From Bacteroidales bacterium (GTDB taxonomy: Bacteria; Bacteroidota; Bacteroidia; Bacteroidales; JAADJA01): DNA of 48,660 bases. The stretch spans positions 1 to 48,660 of the forward strand of contig JADHVR010000021.1 in NCBI GenBank assembly GCA_016783885.1, in the 5' to 3' direction. Below are positions 1-7,963 of the stretch, one piece after another; position 1 is the stretch's first letter; every line of letters starts with the position of its first letter. Made by a program: the position numbers and the translations under genes. The notes beneath the pieces were generated by a model, which saw nothing but the letters and a program-made list of their open reading frames with translations, searched no databases and had not been told where the DNA came from.

Positions 1-408
1 GCTTGGGTTATCAAAAATCCCGAATTTAATCCCTAAAAACAAGTTAATCAAATACTTACAGTAGAGTGTAGAGCACCGGCAAATTTTTATGTGCCTCGTA
101 ACCTGCTGATTAGCCTAAAATCGTGTCAAACTCAAGAATATAAGCAATTTCAAAATATGCCTTTTGTTTCTGATAATATTATGAATTTTTCTTTTTTGCC
201 TTTGTTTATAACCGCTTTTTTAAGTGTCTGAAGTTTAGCTCTTTTAAACATTATTAACGTTTTACTCAATATGCTGAGTAAATTTACTCAATACATCTAT
301 TACTTTTACATAATATACTGAGCAAATATACAAATATTATAATAACAACTTTTGGTGGATACTGAAAATAAACATTTTGAATAGGTTTGTTATTTTATAA
401 AGCCAAAC
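1..408. other. Left-edge region without a supported gene
   Basis: No convincing coding region is visible. Frame 1 from the window edge is open only to the TAA at 34-36, giving an 11-residue tail that could be the end of an upstream plus-strand gene but is too short to judge. On the minus strand a 33-codon frame begins at the CAT near 249 and stops near 150; I recognise nothing in it. The part worth keeping is the set of TTTACTCA/TGAGTAAA elements at 261-326, listed separately. Confidence 0.4.
261..326. promoter_or_regulatory. Operator-like inverted repeats (TTTACTCA / TGAGTAAA)
   Basis: TTTACTCA at 261-268 pairs with TGAGTAAA at 275-282 across 6 bases. A further TTTACTCA follows directly at 283-290, and a near-match TGAGCAAA lies at 319-326. 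Repeated 8-bp half-sites with dyad symmetry suggest a dimeric regulator binding site. The TPR gene to the right ends here rather than starts, so the controlled gene is probably a minus-strand gene or remnant to the left. No regulator can be named. Confidence 0.4.
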
Positions 409-1365
409 TCATTTATTTCGACTATAATCCTTGTAATAATCTACAGAAAGGGCGGAACTATCATGTAGTTTTTCTCCTTCTTTCAGTGAGGCAATTGCTT
501 TTCGATTTATGATAGCAGGTTCATATTTTGGGTCTAATTCCAATGCTTTGTCAAGGTTTTTTAAAGCCTCCTGCTTTAATCCAAGAATTCCGTAACATAA
601 ACCCAAATTTCCATAAGACTGAACGTGAGTAGGATATTTTGCGACCACCTGATTAAATCCGTTAACAGCCTTATTATAATTTCCTTTTTTCAAATCATTA
701 AAGGCATCATTAAAAATATCCATCAGGCTAAGATACTCATCCAAAGTTAAACCGTCTTTTTTTGTTGATTTTTCCAAATGAGAAATTATTTCTTTGGCAT
801 GTCGTACAGGTTTGTCTTTTGGTTCTCCGTAATTAATTACATTGCGAAAAGCTTCAACCATTTCCTTAACTTCAAGCCTTTTCTGATGGATAGTTCCTTT
901 ATTAAACCATGCTTCTATAAAAATAGGGTTAATTTTTACTGCCTTTTCAAAGTAAGTTAATGCTTTGTTATCTTCATTTTGCAATATTCCTATTACCCCC
1001 ATTCCATATTGTACCGAATGATAATTAGGATGTTTAAACAATAATTTAGTCATTATTCGTTGGCCTTCATCAATATTTCTTTCGGCTATCATTAGTGCAT
1101 TATCAACAGCATCATCAATGTCGGGATTAAGATAAACAGTGAATTCGGGAGTTGTGTTCTTTTGTTCATCTTCTTTTATTTTTTTCTTAACATCAATCGT
1201 TTTATTTTCTTCATACTTTTTAGCTTCATCAAAAAAAACACATCCTTCACAAACAGATGACCTTGTTTTAGCACAACACTTCGGACAAATCAATGCGTCC
1301 GCATTAATTATACAAATACGTTTTCCGGTTCTTACAGAGCAAATAATACACTTTTGTTTTTTCAT
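409..1365 (-). CDS. TPR-repeat protein with cysteine-rich N-terminus
   Basis: Predicted 318-residue cytoplasmic protein of unknown role. The start is placed at the ATG at 1363-1365 because it opens directly on the cysteine region; the longer frame from 1425 would overlap the peptidase gene upstream. Cysteines at 6/9, 27/30 and 39/42 form CxxC pairs, with extra cysteines at 18 and 31, which suggests a zinc-ribbon-like module. A charged linker follows. After it come TPR-type helices, one block at about 115-160 and another at about 235-300 with the usual G-Y-x-G...A...F-x-A-L...P spacing. It lies 22 bp behind the PtpA-like peptidase on the same strand and is probably co-transcribed. TPRs indicate protein-protein binding; partner unknown. 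Confidence 0.75.
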   Translation of the reverse strand: MKKQKCIICSVRTGKRICIINADALICPKCCAKTRSSVCEGCVFFDEAKKYEENKTIDVKKKIKEDEQKNTTPEFTVYLNPDIDDAVDNALMIAERNIDEGQRIMTKLLFKHPNYHSVQYGMGVIGILQNEDNKALTYFEKAVKINPIFIEAWFNKGTIHQKRLEVKEMVEAFRNVINYGEPKDKPVRHAKEIISHLEKSTKKDGLTLDEYLSLMDIFNDAFNDLKKGNYNKAVNGFNQVVAKYPTHVQSYGNLGLCYGILGLKQEALKNLDKALELDPKYEPAIINRKAIASLKEGEKLHDSSALSVDYYKDYSRNK

Positions 1366-1387
1366 TGTTTTTATAAATGATAAAATT

Positions 1388-3529
1388 CTATAAATTTTCA
1401 TCAAAATAACTCCTGATCTTTTCATACAGGTGCATCCGGTCTTTTCCTCTCACATTATGCGGATGACCGGGATAGACGAAATAATCCACCTGTATGCCTT
1501 CGTCCACGCATTTCTTCACGAAAGACAGGCTGTTTTGCCAGACTACGGTCGGATCCATGGTTCCGTTAATAATGAGTAATTTTCCTTCGAGATGATCAAC
1601 GTAATTCAGCAAGGAAGCATTTTTATATCCTTCGGGATTAGTTTCGGGTGTATCCATATAGCGTTCGCCGTACATCACTTCGTAGTATTTCCAGTCGATG
1701 ACAGGACCACCGGCACAAGCTACTTTGAAAACGCCGGGATTTTTAAGCATCATCGAAATGGTTAAAAAACCTCCGTAGCTCCAACCATCAACACCAATTC
1801 TTTCAGGGTCAACATAATCAAGCGATTTTAGATATTCCACGCCTTTCATCTGGTCGGCAACTTCTAAAGTTCCAAGATTTCTGAAAATAGCCTGTTCAAA
1901 TTCCAATCCTCTGTTAGCCGTACCATGATTATCCATAGTAAATACAACATAACCCTGCTGTGCCATGTAATTCAGGAAAATACCTGCCGCTCCCAGCCAG
2001 GAATCTTTTATCAGTTGAGAATGAGGCCCGCCGTAAACATAAATAAAAACAGGATATTTTTTAGAGGAATCAAAATCAGCAGGTTTGATCAGGCGGCAAT
2101 ACAAATCCGACCCGTCATCTGCTTTAACTGTGAAGATAGACATTTTACCTAAATTATAGTCTTTCAATGGATTTCCATTTTTTAATAAAACCTGTAAAAC
2201 TTTGCCTTTTGAGTTCAGCAATTCATATTCCCTTGCCACATCGGTACTGCTAAAAATATCAATTATATACTCTCCTGAATTACTTACTATTGCGCGATGA
2301 GTACCATGGTCGGGACTTATGCGAGTAACTTTCCCTGATTTTATTTCAACAGAATAGATATTTTGCTCCAGCGGACTTTCTTTTGTCGCCAGGAAATACA
2401 CATATCTTTCTTTAATATCGGTTCCCAATAAACCGGTAACCACCCAATCTCCTTCTGTTAACTGCTTTATCAATTCTCCTTTGGTATTATACAAATACAG
2501 GTGCTGATATCCATCTCTTTCGCTGAACCAGATAAACTGACCCAGTTTTGATTCAAGAAAATAAAGTGGATGCCTGGGTTCAACATATTTTTTTTGTTTT
2601 TCCTCAAACAAAGTCAGCACGAGATCACCTGTTGCAACATCATACTTGTTCAGCTTCAGGTGGTTTTGATCGCGATTAAGTAATGCAACGTAAATGAATT
2701 TCTCCGAAGGATCCCATGTAACGCAAGTCAGGTAATGATCTTTTGGTTCTCCTGTTTTAAGAAATATAGTTTCACGTGTTTTCATATTGAAAACGCCAAG
2801 TGTTACCTCGTGGCTTGTCATTCCTGCCATCGGGTATTTGGTATTTTTCACTTCAGCTATCCTCGGCTCAATGTCAACCAACGGATAATCCGTTACCATT
2901 GTCTCATCTTTCCTGTAAAAAGCAAGGTAATGCCCCTTAGGCGACCAGAATGTTCCGGTATTAATTCCAAACTCAACCCTGTGAACAGTTTGTCCGTTTA
3001 CGATACCCTTGTTTTCATCATCAGTAACCTGTATTTGCTCGCTCTTAAGAGCTACATACAGGTTATTGTCGATGGTATATGCAATTGCATAAGATTCATC
3101 GCAAACATCTATGTTTTTCCCCGTTTTTTCATAATTATTAAGCAATATCAGGTTTTTAGAGATAACATCAAACAGAAAAAGTTTTTGCTTAAAGATAAAC
3201 CTGAATTTATAATCTTCAACAAAATTAATTCGCGGAAAACGTTTAATGGAATCAACGCCTAAATCGGTTAATCCGGCATTTATATCATCAAGGCTAACAA
3301 TTGTATCTCTGAGTTCATCGGCAGGTTTGCACTTCACAAGCTTGTTATCTGCCACCCAGGCAAAATTGTCGCTTTTCCCCATCCATTGCAACTGGCTCAG
3401 TCTTTTAGGCAATATATCAGGATTCATGTAAACAACATCCTGGAGGGTAAGCTGTTTGTCTTGTGCAAAAACAAAGAATGAAAGGGAAAAGAGGATTGCA
3501 AAAAGCTGTAATTTTTTATATCTTATCAT
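1388..3529 (-). CDS. ptpA: Prolyl tripeptidyl aminopeptidase (S9B family, PtpA-like)
   Basis: A 713-residue exported serine peptidase with a signal peptide ending near FVFAQ (residue 23), a DPPIV-type beta-propeller to about 470, and a C-terminal alpha/beta-hydrolase domain. The triad is visible: S584 in GWSYGG, D659 in GTMDP and H691 in GHPHNV. The Ser-Asp and Asp-His distances (75 and 32 residues) and the 129 residues after Ser equal those I recall for Porphyromonas gingivalis PtpA (S603/D678/H710, 732 aa). The stretch around VHRVEFGI and TFWSPKG also resembles PtpA rather than DPP4. Known role of the family: release of Xaa-Xaa-Pro tripeptides in the periplasm during peptide feeding. Substrate is inferred. 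Confidence 0.88.
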   Translation of the reverse strand: MIRYKKLQLFAILFSLSFFVFAQDKQLTLQDVVYMNPDILPKRLSQLQWMGKSDNFAWVADNKLVKCKPADELRDTIVSLDDINAGLTDLGVDSIKRFPRINFVEDYKFRFIFKQKLFLFDVISKNLILLNNYEKTGKNIDVCDESYAIAYTIDNNLYVALKSEQIQVTDDENKGIVNGQTVHRVEFGINTGTFWSPKGHYLAFYRKDETMVTDYPLVDIEPRIAEVKNTKYPMAGMTSHEVTLGVFNMKTRETIFLKTGEPKDHYLTCVTWDPSEKFIYVALLNRDQNHLKLNKYDVATGDLVLTLFEEKQKKYVEPRHPLYFLESKLGQFIWFSERDGYQHLYLYNTKGELIKQLTEGDWVVTGLLGTDIKERYVYFLATKESPLEQNIYSVEIKSGKVTRISPDHGTHRAIVSNSGEYIIDIFSSTDVAREYELLNSKGKVLQVLLKNGNPLKDYNLGKMSIFTVKADDGSDLYCRLIKPADFDSSKKYPVFIYVYGGPHSQLIKDSWLGAAGIFLNYMAQQGYVVFTMDNHGTANRGLEFEQAIFRNLGTLEVADQMKGVEYLKSLDYVDPERIGVDGWSYGGFLTISMMLKNPGVFKVACAGGPVIDWKYYEVMYGERYMDTPETNPEGYKNASLLNYVDHLEGKLLIINGTMDPTVVWQNSLSFVKKCVDEGIQVDYFVYPGHPHNVRGKDRMHLYEKIRSYFDENL

Positions 3530-3652
3530 AGCAAAAATGTTTAGAATTTTAAAAATGCAAAATAATATAAAAAACTGCGGAGAATAAAGTTAAAAGGGAA
3601 AATAATTACAGCAATATGTAAATCGAGAATAGGAAAACAATACTGAAACTAA

Positions 3653-4378
3653 TTAAAACGAATATACAACTTCAGCAATTTGTTCAAGAAGGGAATGTTG
3701 TGTTTCGATTGCGTTGCCCACAACTATAACGTCGGCTCCGGCTTTAAACCTGTCAGAAGCAGATTCGGCAGTTTTGATGCCCCCGCCAATGATCAAAGGA
3801 ACTGAAATATTCTCTTTTACTTTTTCAATCATGCTTAAAGAAACAGAGTTCATAGCGCCACTGCCACCATCCATGTAAATCAGTTTCAGCCCAAGCATCT
3901 CACCTGCTATCGCTGTTGAAACCGCAATTTCATCCTTATCATTCGGAATAGGTAAGGAATTGCTCATATATGAGGCAGTTGTGGGTTTCCCACTATCAAT
4001 AAGCATATATCCCGTCGGAAGAATTTCCAGGTTACTTTTTTTAAGGTAAGGAGCAGCAATTACGTGCTTACCGATCAGCATGTCGGGATTTCTTCCGGAG
4101 ATTAAAGATAAAAGCAGAATACCATCAGCTTTAGAATTTATCTGAAGTATATCACCCGGAAAAATGATAACAGGAATATTACAATTATCTTTGATTACAC
4201 TGATTGTCGTATCCAGGTTGTCTTTTTCAAGCAAACTTCCACCCACTAAGAAATATGAAACCATCGTCTTTCTTGCTATGGTAACAAGGTCAATCAAATT
4301 TTTGCTATTATATTTGTCAGGGTCAACCAGAACAGCAAATTGCTTGCGATTATCGGATAAGGAAGAATATAGGTTCAT
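3653..4378 (-). CDS. Geranylgeranylglyceryl phosphate synthase family protein (bacterial group II)
   Basis: A 241-residue TIM-barrel prenyltransferase. It shows FAVLVDPDK (residues 14-22, metal/phosphate region), VGGSLL, the IIFPGD strand, YMDGGSGA, and the phosphate-binding ends IIGGGIKT and VVGNAIE. The family joins glycerol-1-phosphate to a polyprenyl diphosphate by an ether bond; Bacteroidota homologues are reported to use geranylgeranyl diphosphate. Length is close to the family norm. It stands alone between the PtpA-like gene and trxB on the same strand, with no archaeal-lipid partner nearby. Annotation as heptaprenylglyceryl phosphate synthase (PcrB) is the alternative. Confidence 0.88.
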   Translation of the reverse strand: MNLYSSLSDNRKQFAVLVDPDKYNSKNLIDLVTIARKTMVSYFLVGGSLLEKDNLDTTISVIKDNCNIPVIIFPGDILQINSKADGILLLSLISGRNPDMLIGKHVIAAPYLKKSNLEILPTGYMLIDSGKPTTASYMSNSLPIPNDKDEIAVSTAIAGEMLGLKLIYMDGGSGAMNSVSLSMIEKVKENISVPLIIGGGIKTAESASDRFKAGADVIVVGNAIETQHSLLEQIAEVVYSF

Positions 4379-4457
4379 AATTTTTTTCTCAAATCAATTG
4401 AAATGCAAAAATAAAAGTAATGCTGTAAAAATATAAAAAATTCTTATATTAATCATT

Positions 4458-5414
4458 TTATTCATAGGAACCTAAAAACCTTTCAGCTTCGATGGCAGCC
4501 ATACAGCCTGTTCCGGCTGCTGTTACAGCCTGACGGAAAACATGATCCTGTACGTCTCCGGCTGCAAATACTCCCTCGATGTTTGTAGCTGTTGAATCGG
4601 GTTTGGTTTTAATATACCCGACCTCATTCATTTCAAGATAATCTTTGAACATGTCGGAATTAGGTTTGTGCCCTATAGCAACAAAGAAACCGTCAATATC
4701 TATTTTCTTTTCTTCGCCTGTTTTAACATTCGTCAGAATTACTCCTGTAACTTTTTTTGCAAATCCTTCTGTTTCACCAATAATTTCCTTTGGAATATGA
4801 TCCCAGACAACTTTAATGTTTGAAGTATTTAATACTTTATTTTGCATTGCTTTGGAAGCACGGAGTTCATTACGTCTGTGAATGAGATAAACCTTCCGGC
4901 ATAGTTTTGACAGATAAGTTGCCTCTTCTGCTGCTGTATCGCCACCTCCTACAACTGCCACATCTTTTCCTTTGTAAAAATATCCGTCGCAGGTAGCACA
5001 AGCCGAAACACCATAACCATTATATTCGGCTTCGGAGAGTAATCCCAGCCATCTCGCAGATGCGCCTGTGGCAATAATGATCGTGTCTGCAATTATAATT
5101 TTCCCATCATCAGTTTTAGCTGTAAAAGGTCTTTTAGAAAGATCCACCTCGTTGATTATTCCCCATCTGATGTCGGCTTCAAATTTTTCAGCCTGCTTTT
5201 TAAACTCCTCCATCATTTCCGGTCCGTTCGTGCCTTCAGGATATCCCGGAAAATTTTCCACGTCGGTTGTTTCTGTTAACTGCCCGCCGGGTTGTAATCC
5301 CTGGTATAAAACAGGTTTCAGGTCAGCTCTTGCGGCATAAATAGCTGCTGTATAGCCTGCCGGTCCCGATCCGATGATAAGGCATTGGGTTTTATCAATA
5401 TTTTCTTCGCTCAT
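4458..5414 (-). CDS. trxB: Thioredoxin-disulfide reductase
   Basis: A 318-residue FAD/NADPH flavoprotein that reduces thioredoxin. The FAD-binding GSGPAG is at 15-20, the redox pair C139/C142 in CATC, the NADPH-binding GGGDTA at 156-161 with the following HRR motif, and the second FAD motif GVFAAGDV near the C-terminus. Length matches low-molecular-weight bacterial TrxB. The start ATG at 5412-5414 precedes the family-typical short N-terminus. Thioredoxin itself is not encoded in this window. Confidence 0.96.
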   Translation of the reverse strand: MSEENIDKTQCLIIGSGPAGYTAAIYAARADLKPVLYQGLQPGGQLTETTDVENFPGYPEGTNGPEMMEEFKKQAEKFEADIRWGIINEVDLSKRPFTAKTDDGKIIIADTIIIATGASARWLGLLSEAEYNGYGVSACATCDGYFYKGKDVAVVGGGDTAAEEATYLSKLCRKVYLIHRRNELRASKAMQNKVLNTSNIKVVWDHIPKEIIGETEGFAKKVTGVILTNVKTGEEKKIDIDGFFVAIGHKPNSDMFKDYLEMNEVGYIKTKPDSTATNIEGVFAAGDVQDHVFRQAVTAAGTGCMAAIEAERFLGSYE

Positions 5415-5596
5415 TTTATATTGCTTTTGTATGCTTACAATTTACGATTTGCTTTTGCCCGTGTGTCTAAAATTATGCCAACAGTATTAAATCGTATAAT
5501 TGTAACAATTTGATTGTTTGGCAAAGAAAACAAAAATATGTCAATCTGTCTTGTTTTTGATAGGTAAATAGAATTCTTTATTTGGAATTTAATATT

Positions 5597-5604
5597 TATC
5601 TTTG
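5597..5604 (+). promoter_or_regulatory. Bacteroidota -7 element before tRNA-Pro
   Basis: TATCTTTG matches TAnnTTTG and ends 11 bases before the first base of tRNA-Pro, a sensible distance for tRNA transcription. The nearest TTTG upstream (5581-5584) is only 12 bases away, shorter than the usual 19-21, so the -33 box is uncertain. Confidence 0.55.
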
Positions 5605-5615
5605 CAACTCGTTTT

Positions 5616-5693
5616 CGGGGTGTGGCGCAGTACGGTTAGCGCGCTTGACTGGGGGTCAAGAGGTCGGGAGTTCAAATCTCCCCACTCCGACCA
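5616..5693 (+). tRNA. tRNA-Pro (anticodon GGG)
   Basis: The 78-base cloverleaf is complete. The acceptor 5' strand CGGGGTG pairs with CACTCCG; discriminator A5690 and an encoded CCA (5691-5693) follow. The D arm has GCGC/GCGC. The anticodon arm CTTGA/TCAAG holds the 7-base loop CTGGGGG, giving GGG at positions 34-36. The T arm GGGAG/CTCCC holds TTCAAAT. tRNA-Pro genes are common integration sites; debris just downstream (tRNA-like copy, Bro-N gene, recombinase tail) supports that use here. Confidence 0.95.
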
Positions 5694-5694
5694 C

Positions 5695-5727
5695 AAAGGG
5701 TTGATGAAAGAATTAGCCCTTTTTTTA
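5695..5727 (+). terminator. Weak terminator after tRNA-Pro
   Basis: AAAGGG (5695-5700) can pair with the CCCTTT starting at 5717, and a run of T follows to 5727. The loop is long (about 16 bases), so the call is tentative. Confidence 0.4.
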
Positions 5728-5738
5728 TTATTATCAAA

Positions 5739-5806
5739 TGGAGCAGTCAGGTTAGCGCGTCCCGACACGGGTGTCGGGAAGGTCGTCCGTACGGACCACT
5801 CCGACA
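5739..5806 (+). pseudogene. Decayed tRNA-Pro-like copy built around palindromes
   Basis: The D-arm stretch at 5743-5759 matches the intact tRNA-Pro at 15 of 17 bases, and CCACTCCGAC (5796-5805) is identical to the tRNA 3' acceptor region. Between them the anticodon arm is replaced by a near-perfect palindrome at 5760-5779 (TCCCGACAC/GTGTCGGGA) and the T arm by GTCCGTACGGAC (5785-5796). It has no 7-base anticodon loop, no TTC T-loop and no CCA end, so it cannot be a working tRNA. It may be an attachment-site scar or a repeat that captured tRNA sequence. Confidence 0.6.
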
Positions 5807-5815
5807 AGAAAAAAA

Positions 5816-5849
5816 GCAGTTCCATTTTTATTTATGGAACTGCTTTTTT
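5816..5849. terminator. Strong intrinsic terminator, usable from both strands
   Basis: A 10-bp perfect stem GCAGTTCCAT (5816-5825) / ATGGAACTGC (5834-5843) has an 8-base loop, an A-run on the left and a T-run on the right. It separates the tRNA region from the convergent Bro-N gene and could end transcription from either side. Confidence 0.85.
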
Positions 5850-5928
5850 ATTTCTCTATAAACAGGTTATTTGAATTACAGGAATATTTGTATATTTTCA
5901 GGCAATAAAAGAAAGGTGGTTCCTTACT

Positions 5929-6762
5929 TTACTCTTTGAGTTTCTTTTCGTTCTTTTCCTGTAAATAATTCTTAGAGATAACCACATCCTCTCCGGTTCT
6001 TGCTTCAATTTCTTTACGGGCAACACCGGCTACATGCCCTCCTTCATGAGCAACCTTTTTGTTTTGAGTAAAGGTTTTGGGCTTTTTCTTTTTCGAGATT
6101 TCCGTAGTTGTAACTTCGGCAAGCATATTCAAAACCAATTCAAGATTGGTCATGTTATCCCGTAAATTTTCTTTTTTCAGGTTTTTCAGTTTCTTGTAAT
6201 CTTTGATATTTAACCCCGCCCATGCTTTCGTAATTTCATCTGTGAGAATGGCATATTCAAGTCCCTTTTTCACGCCTCTCGAATCCCATTCATCAGTCAG
6301 TTCTTTGCGGACTTCAATACTCTTTAGGCGTTGGTTGACCCATTCTTTGGAGTAACCTTTTTTGAGATAGGTTTCCATCGCCCGGTCAAATGCTTTTTCC
6401 GGGTCTTCCGTTTCTTCGATACGTTCTGCTCCGACCTTTGCCAACCATCTTTTAAAAGGTTCTGCCTTTGGCGATGGAATGGATTGAATAATTCGCAACA
6501 AGCCCTCCGTATCTGCGGCTTGTATTTTTCTCAATTTACCATCAGTCGCGAGCATTGGAAGAGGGGTACAAATTGTACCCCAGTTGGCATTTAATTCTGC
6601 ATCCCGACTCCGCATTCTTTTAACATACTGTTTGACATCCCTGCTTTCTGAAAGGATTTCAACCACATCCTGTACGGAGAAATACCATTTTTCCTGGTCA
6701 TCATCCCAATGGACACGGACTTGTTTTTGATCGAATAGTTTTATGGCGTTTTCTTTATCCAT
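5929..6762 (-). CDS. Bro-N domain protein (phage antirepressor / DinD-like)
   Basis: A 277-residue protein. The N-terminal 110 residues fit a Bro-N domain: VRVHWDDDQEKWYFSVQDVV, then a K-Y/M-R-D-E block and a TDGK..R..Q.A.TEGLLRIIQSIPSP segment. The rest is helical and charged and includes EGGHVAGVARKEIEARTG and a closing VISKNYL. Bro-N domains bind DNA and occur in phage and transposon regulators; E. coli DinD is of similar length. It lies beside tRNA-Pro and a recombinase tail, so it is probably cargo left by an integrated element. Direction is convergent with the tRNA. Exact function unknown. Confidence 0.78.
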   Translation of the reverse strand: MDKENAIKLFDQKQVRVHWDDDQEKWYFSVQDVVEILSESRDVKQYVKRMRSRDAELNANWGTICTPLPMLATDGKLRKIQAADTEGLLRIIQSIPSPKAEPFKRWLAKVGAERIEETEDPEKAFDRAMETYLKKGYSKEWVNQRLKSIEVRKELTDEWDSRGVKKGLEYAILTDEITKAWAGLNIKDYKKLKNLKKENLRDNMTNLELVLNMLAEVTTTEISKKKKPKTFTQNKKVAHEGGHVAGVARKEIEARTGEDVVISKNYLQEKNEKKLKE

Positions 6763-6858
6763 GGTTTAATCTTTTAATAATTCGCATTCATAATAGCATA
6801 ACAAAAGTAAGAAGAAATATTTTTAACCGGTGATCATTTCATTGGAATCATCCAGGAC

Positions 6859-7080
6859 TTATTTATCGAAGCTATCGAGATAAACTTCGTTAATTCTGGT
6901 AGCGGAATGTCCTATTCCTTCACTTATCACTGCCACCGGAACGCCTTTGTGTTTGGCATTTGTAGCACTTATTCTCGGCGTAGCCTCCTGACTATGTCGA
7001 TTGGGAAAGTGGATTGATGAAATATTCAGCCCTTTTTTTATGTTTCTCAGATGGCGATTTTTTTTGGGGGATAATAATCG
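6859..7080 (-). pseudogene. C-terminal remnant of a tyrosine recombinase (integrase)
   Basis: This minus-strand frame has no good start but carries the end of a Bacteroidota-type integrase. In order it shows an IKKGL helix, RHS (catalytic-Arg box), NAKHKGVPVAVISEGIGHS, and RINEVYLDSFD ending at the TAA in 6859-6861. The box-II His and the catalytic Tyr are in place. About eight residues (near QEATPRIS) look inserted after RHS, and the N-terminal binding domain and first catalytic Arg are missing. It is read directly by translation of the sequence. With the Bro-N gene and tRNA-Pro it marks an old integration event. Confidence 0.75.
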
Positions 7081-7177
7081 AAATTAAAAGATACTGACTG
7101 ACCTTTCTGCTTATTTCGTTAGTAATTTTTCAAACTTTTCATGTTCACCGATTATTTGCAATGATTCATCGAAATAA

Positions 7178-7209
7178 TTTGTGTACCGGATTTTTATCCC
7201 CTTATTTTG
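7178..7209 (+). promoter_or_regulatory. Promoter of the lipoprotein gene
   Basis: TTTG at 7178-7181 and TTATTTTG at 7202-7209 are 20 bases apart, close to the Bacteroidota consensus with one mismatch in the -7 box. This makes the upstream in-frame ATG at 7181 unlikely and supports the start at 7241. Confidence 0.5.
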
Positions 7210-7240
7210 CTTTCAAATATTTAAACTAAATTTATCTGCG

Positions 7241-7876
7241 ATGAAAAAGAAAGCATTTGTTTTAATCGGCTTGATGGCAATTTTGCTCAGCAGTTGTCTG
7301 GTAAAGTCATTACACCCATTTTTTAAAGAGAGTGATGTAATTAATAAAAAGGAATTTCTGGGAACATGGATAGACCAGGATTCAGCCAAATGGGTTATAA
7401 GCAAGTACGAATTCTCAAAAGGTTTTATGAAAGGCGACAGCATTGATAACTCTTACCTTGTTGAATTTTACGAAGACACATCGGCGCCATCTAAATTTAA
7501 TGCACATTTGTTTAAATTGGATAATATCTTGTATGTGGATTTTTTTCCGGTTATGAAAGGACAGATGGAAGACTTTTTTAGTTTCCACTTAGTTCCCACC
7601 CATTCATTAGCAAGGATTGAATTTAAAGACAATGGCCAGGTTTTTATCAACTGGTTCAGTGAGGATTGGATCCATAAGCTGTTTGAAGAAAACCGGGTAA
7701 AAATTTCGCATGAGACAATTTCAATGGGCGGTGATGAAAATGCTGCAGGATATGTGCTAACAGCTTCAACCAATGAACTGCAACAGTTTATCAGGAAATA
7801 CGGAAACGAGATAAAAGCAATTAATTGCGAGGAGGATGAAAATTTCCTGTGCATAAGATTAAACAAAGTTAAATGA
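7241..7876 (+). CDS. Hypothetical lipoprotein
   Basis: A 211-residue exported protein. The start at 7241 is chosen because it gives a classic lipoprotein signal: MKKK, a hydrophobic core, then LLSSC with the lipidated Cys at residue 19. The mature part is acidic and mixed alpha/beta, with a regular EFLGTWIDQDSAKWVISK opening that resembles small ligand-binding barrels of envelope lipoproteins, but I cannot name a family. It lies 87 bp before the LytS-type kinase on the same strand, so it may be the envelope reporter for, or a target of, that two-component pair; this is inference from position only. Confidence 0.75.
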   Translation: MKKKAFVLIGLMAILLSSCLVKSLHPFFKESDVINKKEFLGTWIDQDSAKWVISKYEFSKGFMKGDSIDNSYLVEFYEDTSAPSKFNAHLFKLDNILYVDFFPVMKGQMEDFFSFHLVPTHSLARIEFKDNGQVFINWFSEDWIHKLFEENRVKISHETISMGGDENAAGYVLTASTNELQQFIRKYGNEIKAINCEEDENFLCIRLNKVK

Positions 7877-7963
7877 AACACTCATGTTTTTTGTATTGAG
7901 ACACACAAGGGGATGATTAAATGTGAGTGGCAAATAGTCAATATGTTACGATAATTTAAACAT

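Noticed and set aside
1..36. Possible C-terminal tail of an upstream plus-strand gene (11 codons to TAA)
   Set aside because: Too short to recognise, and no start or family evidence in the window.
5760..5806. A second functional tRNA
   Set aside because: No 7-base anticodon loop, no T-loop and no CCA; palindromes replace two arms.
5589..5874. Open frames on both strands through the tRNA-Pro region
   Set aside because: They read across the tRNA and palindromes and have no RBS or family pattern.
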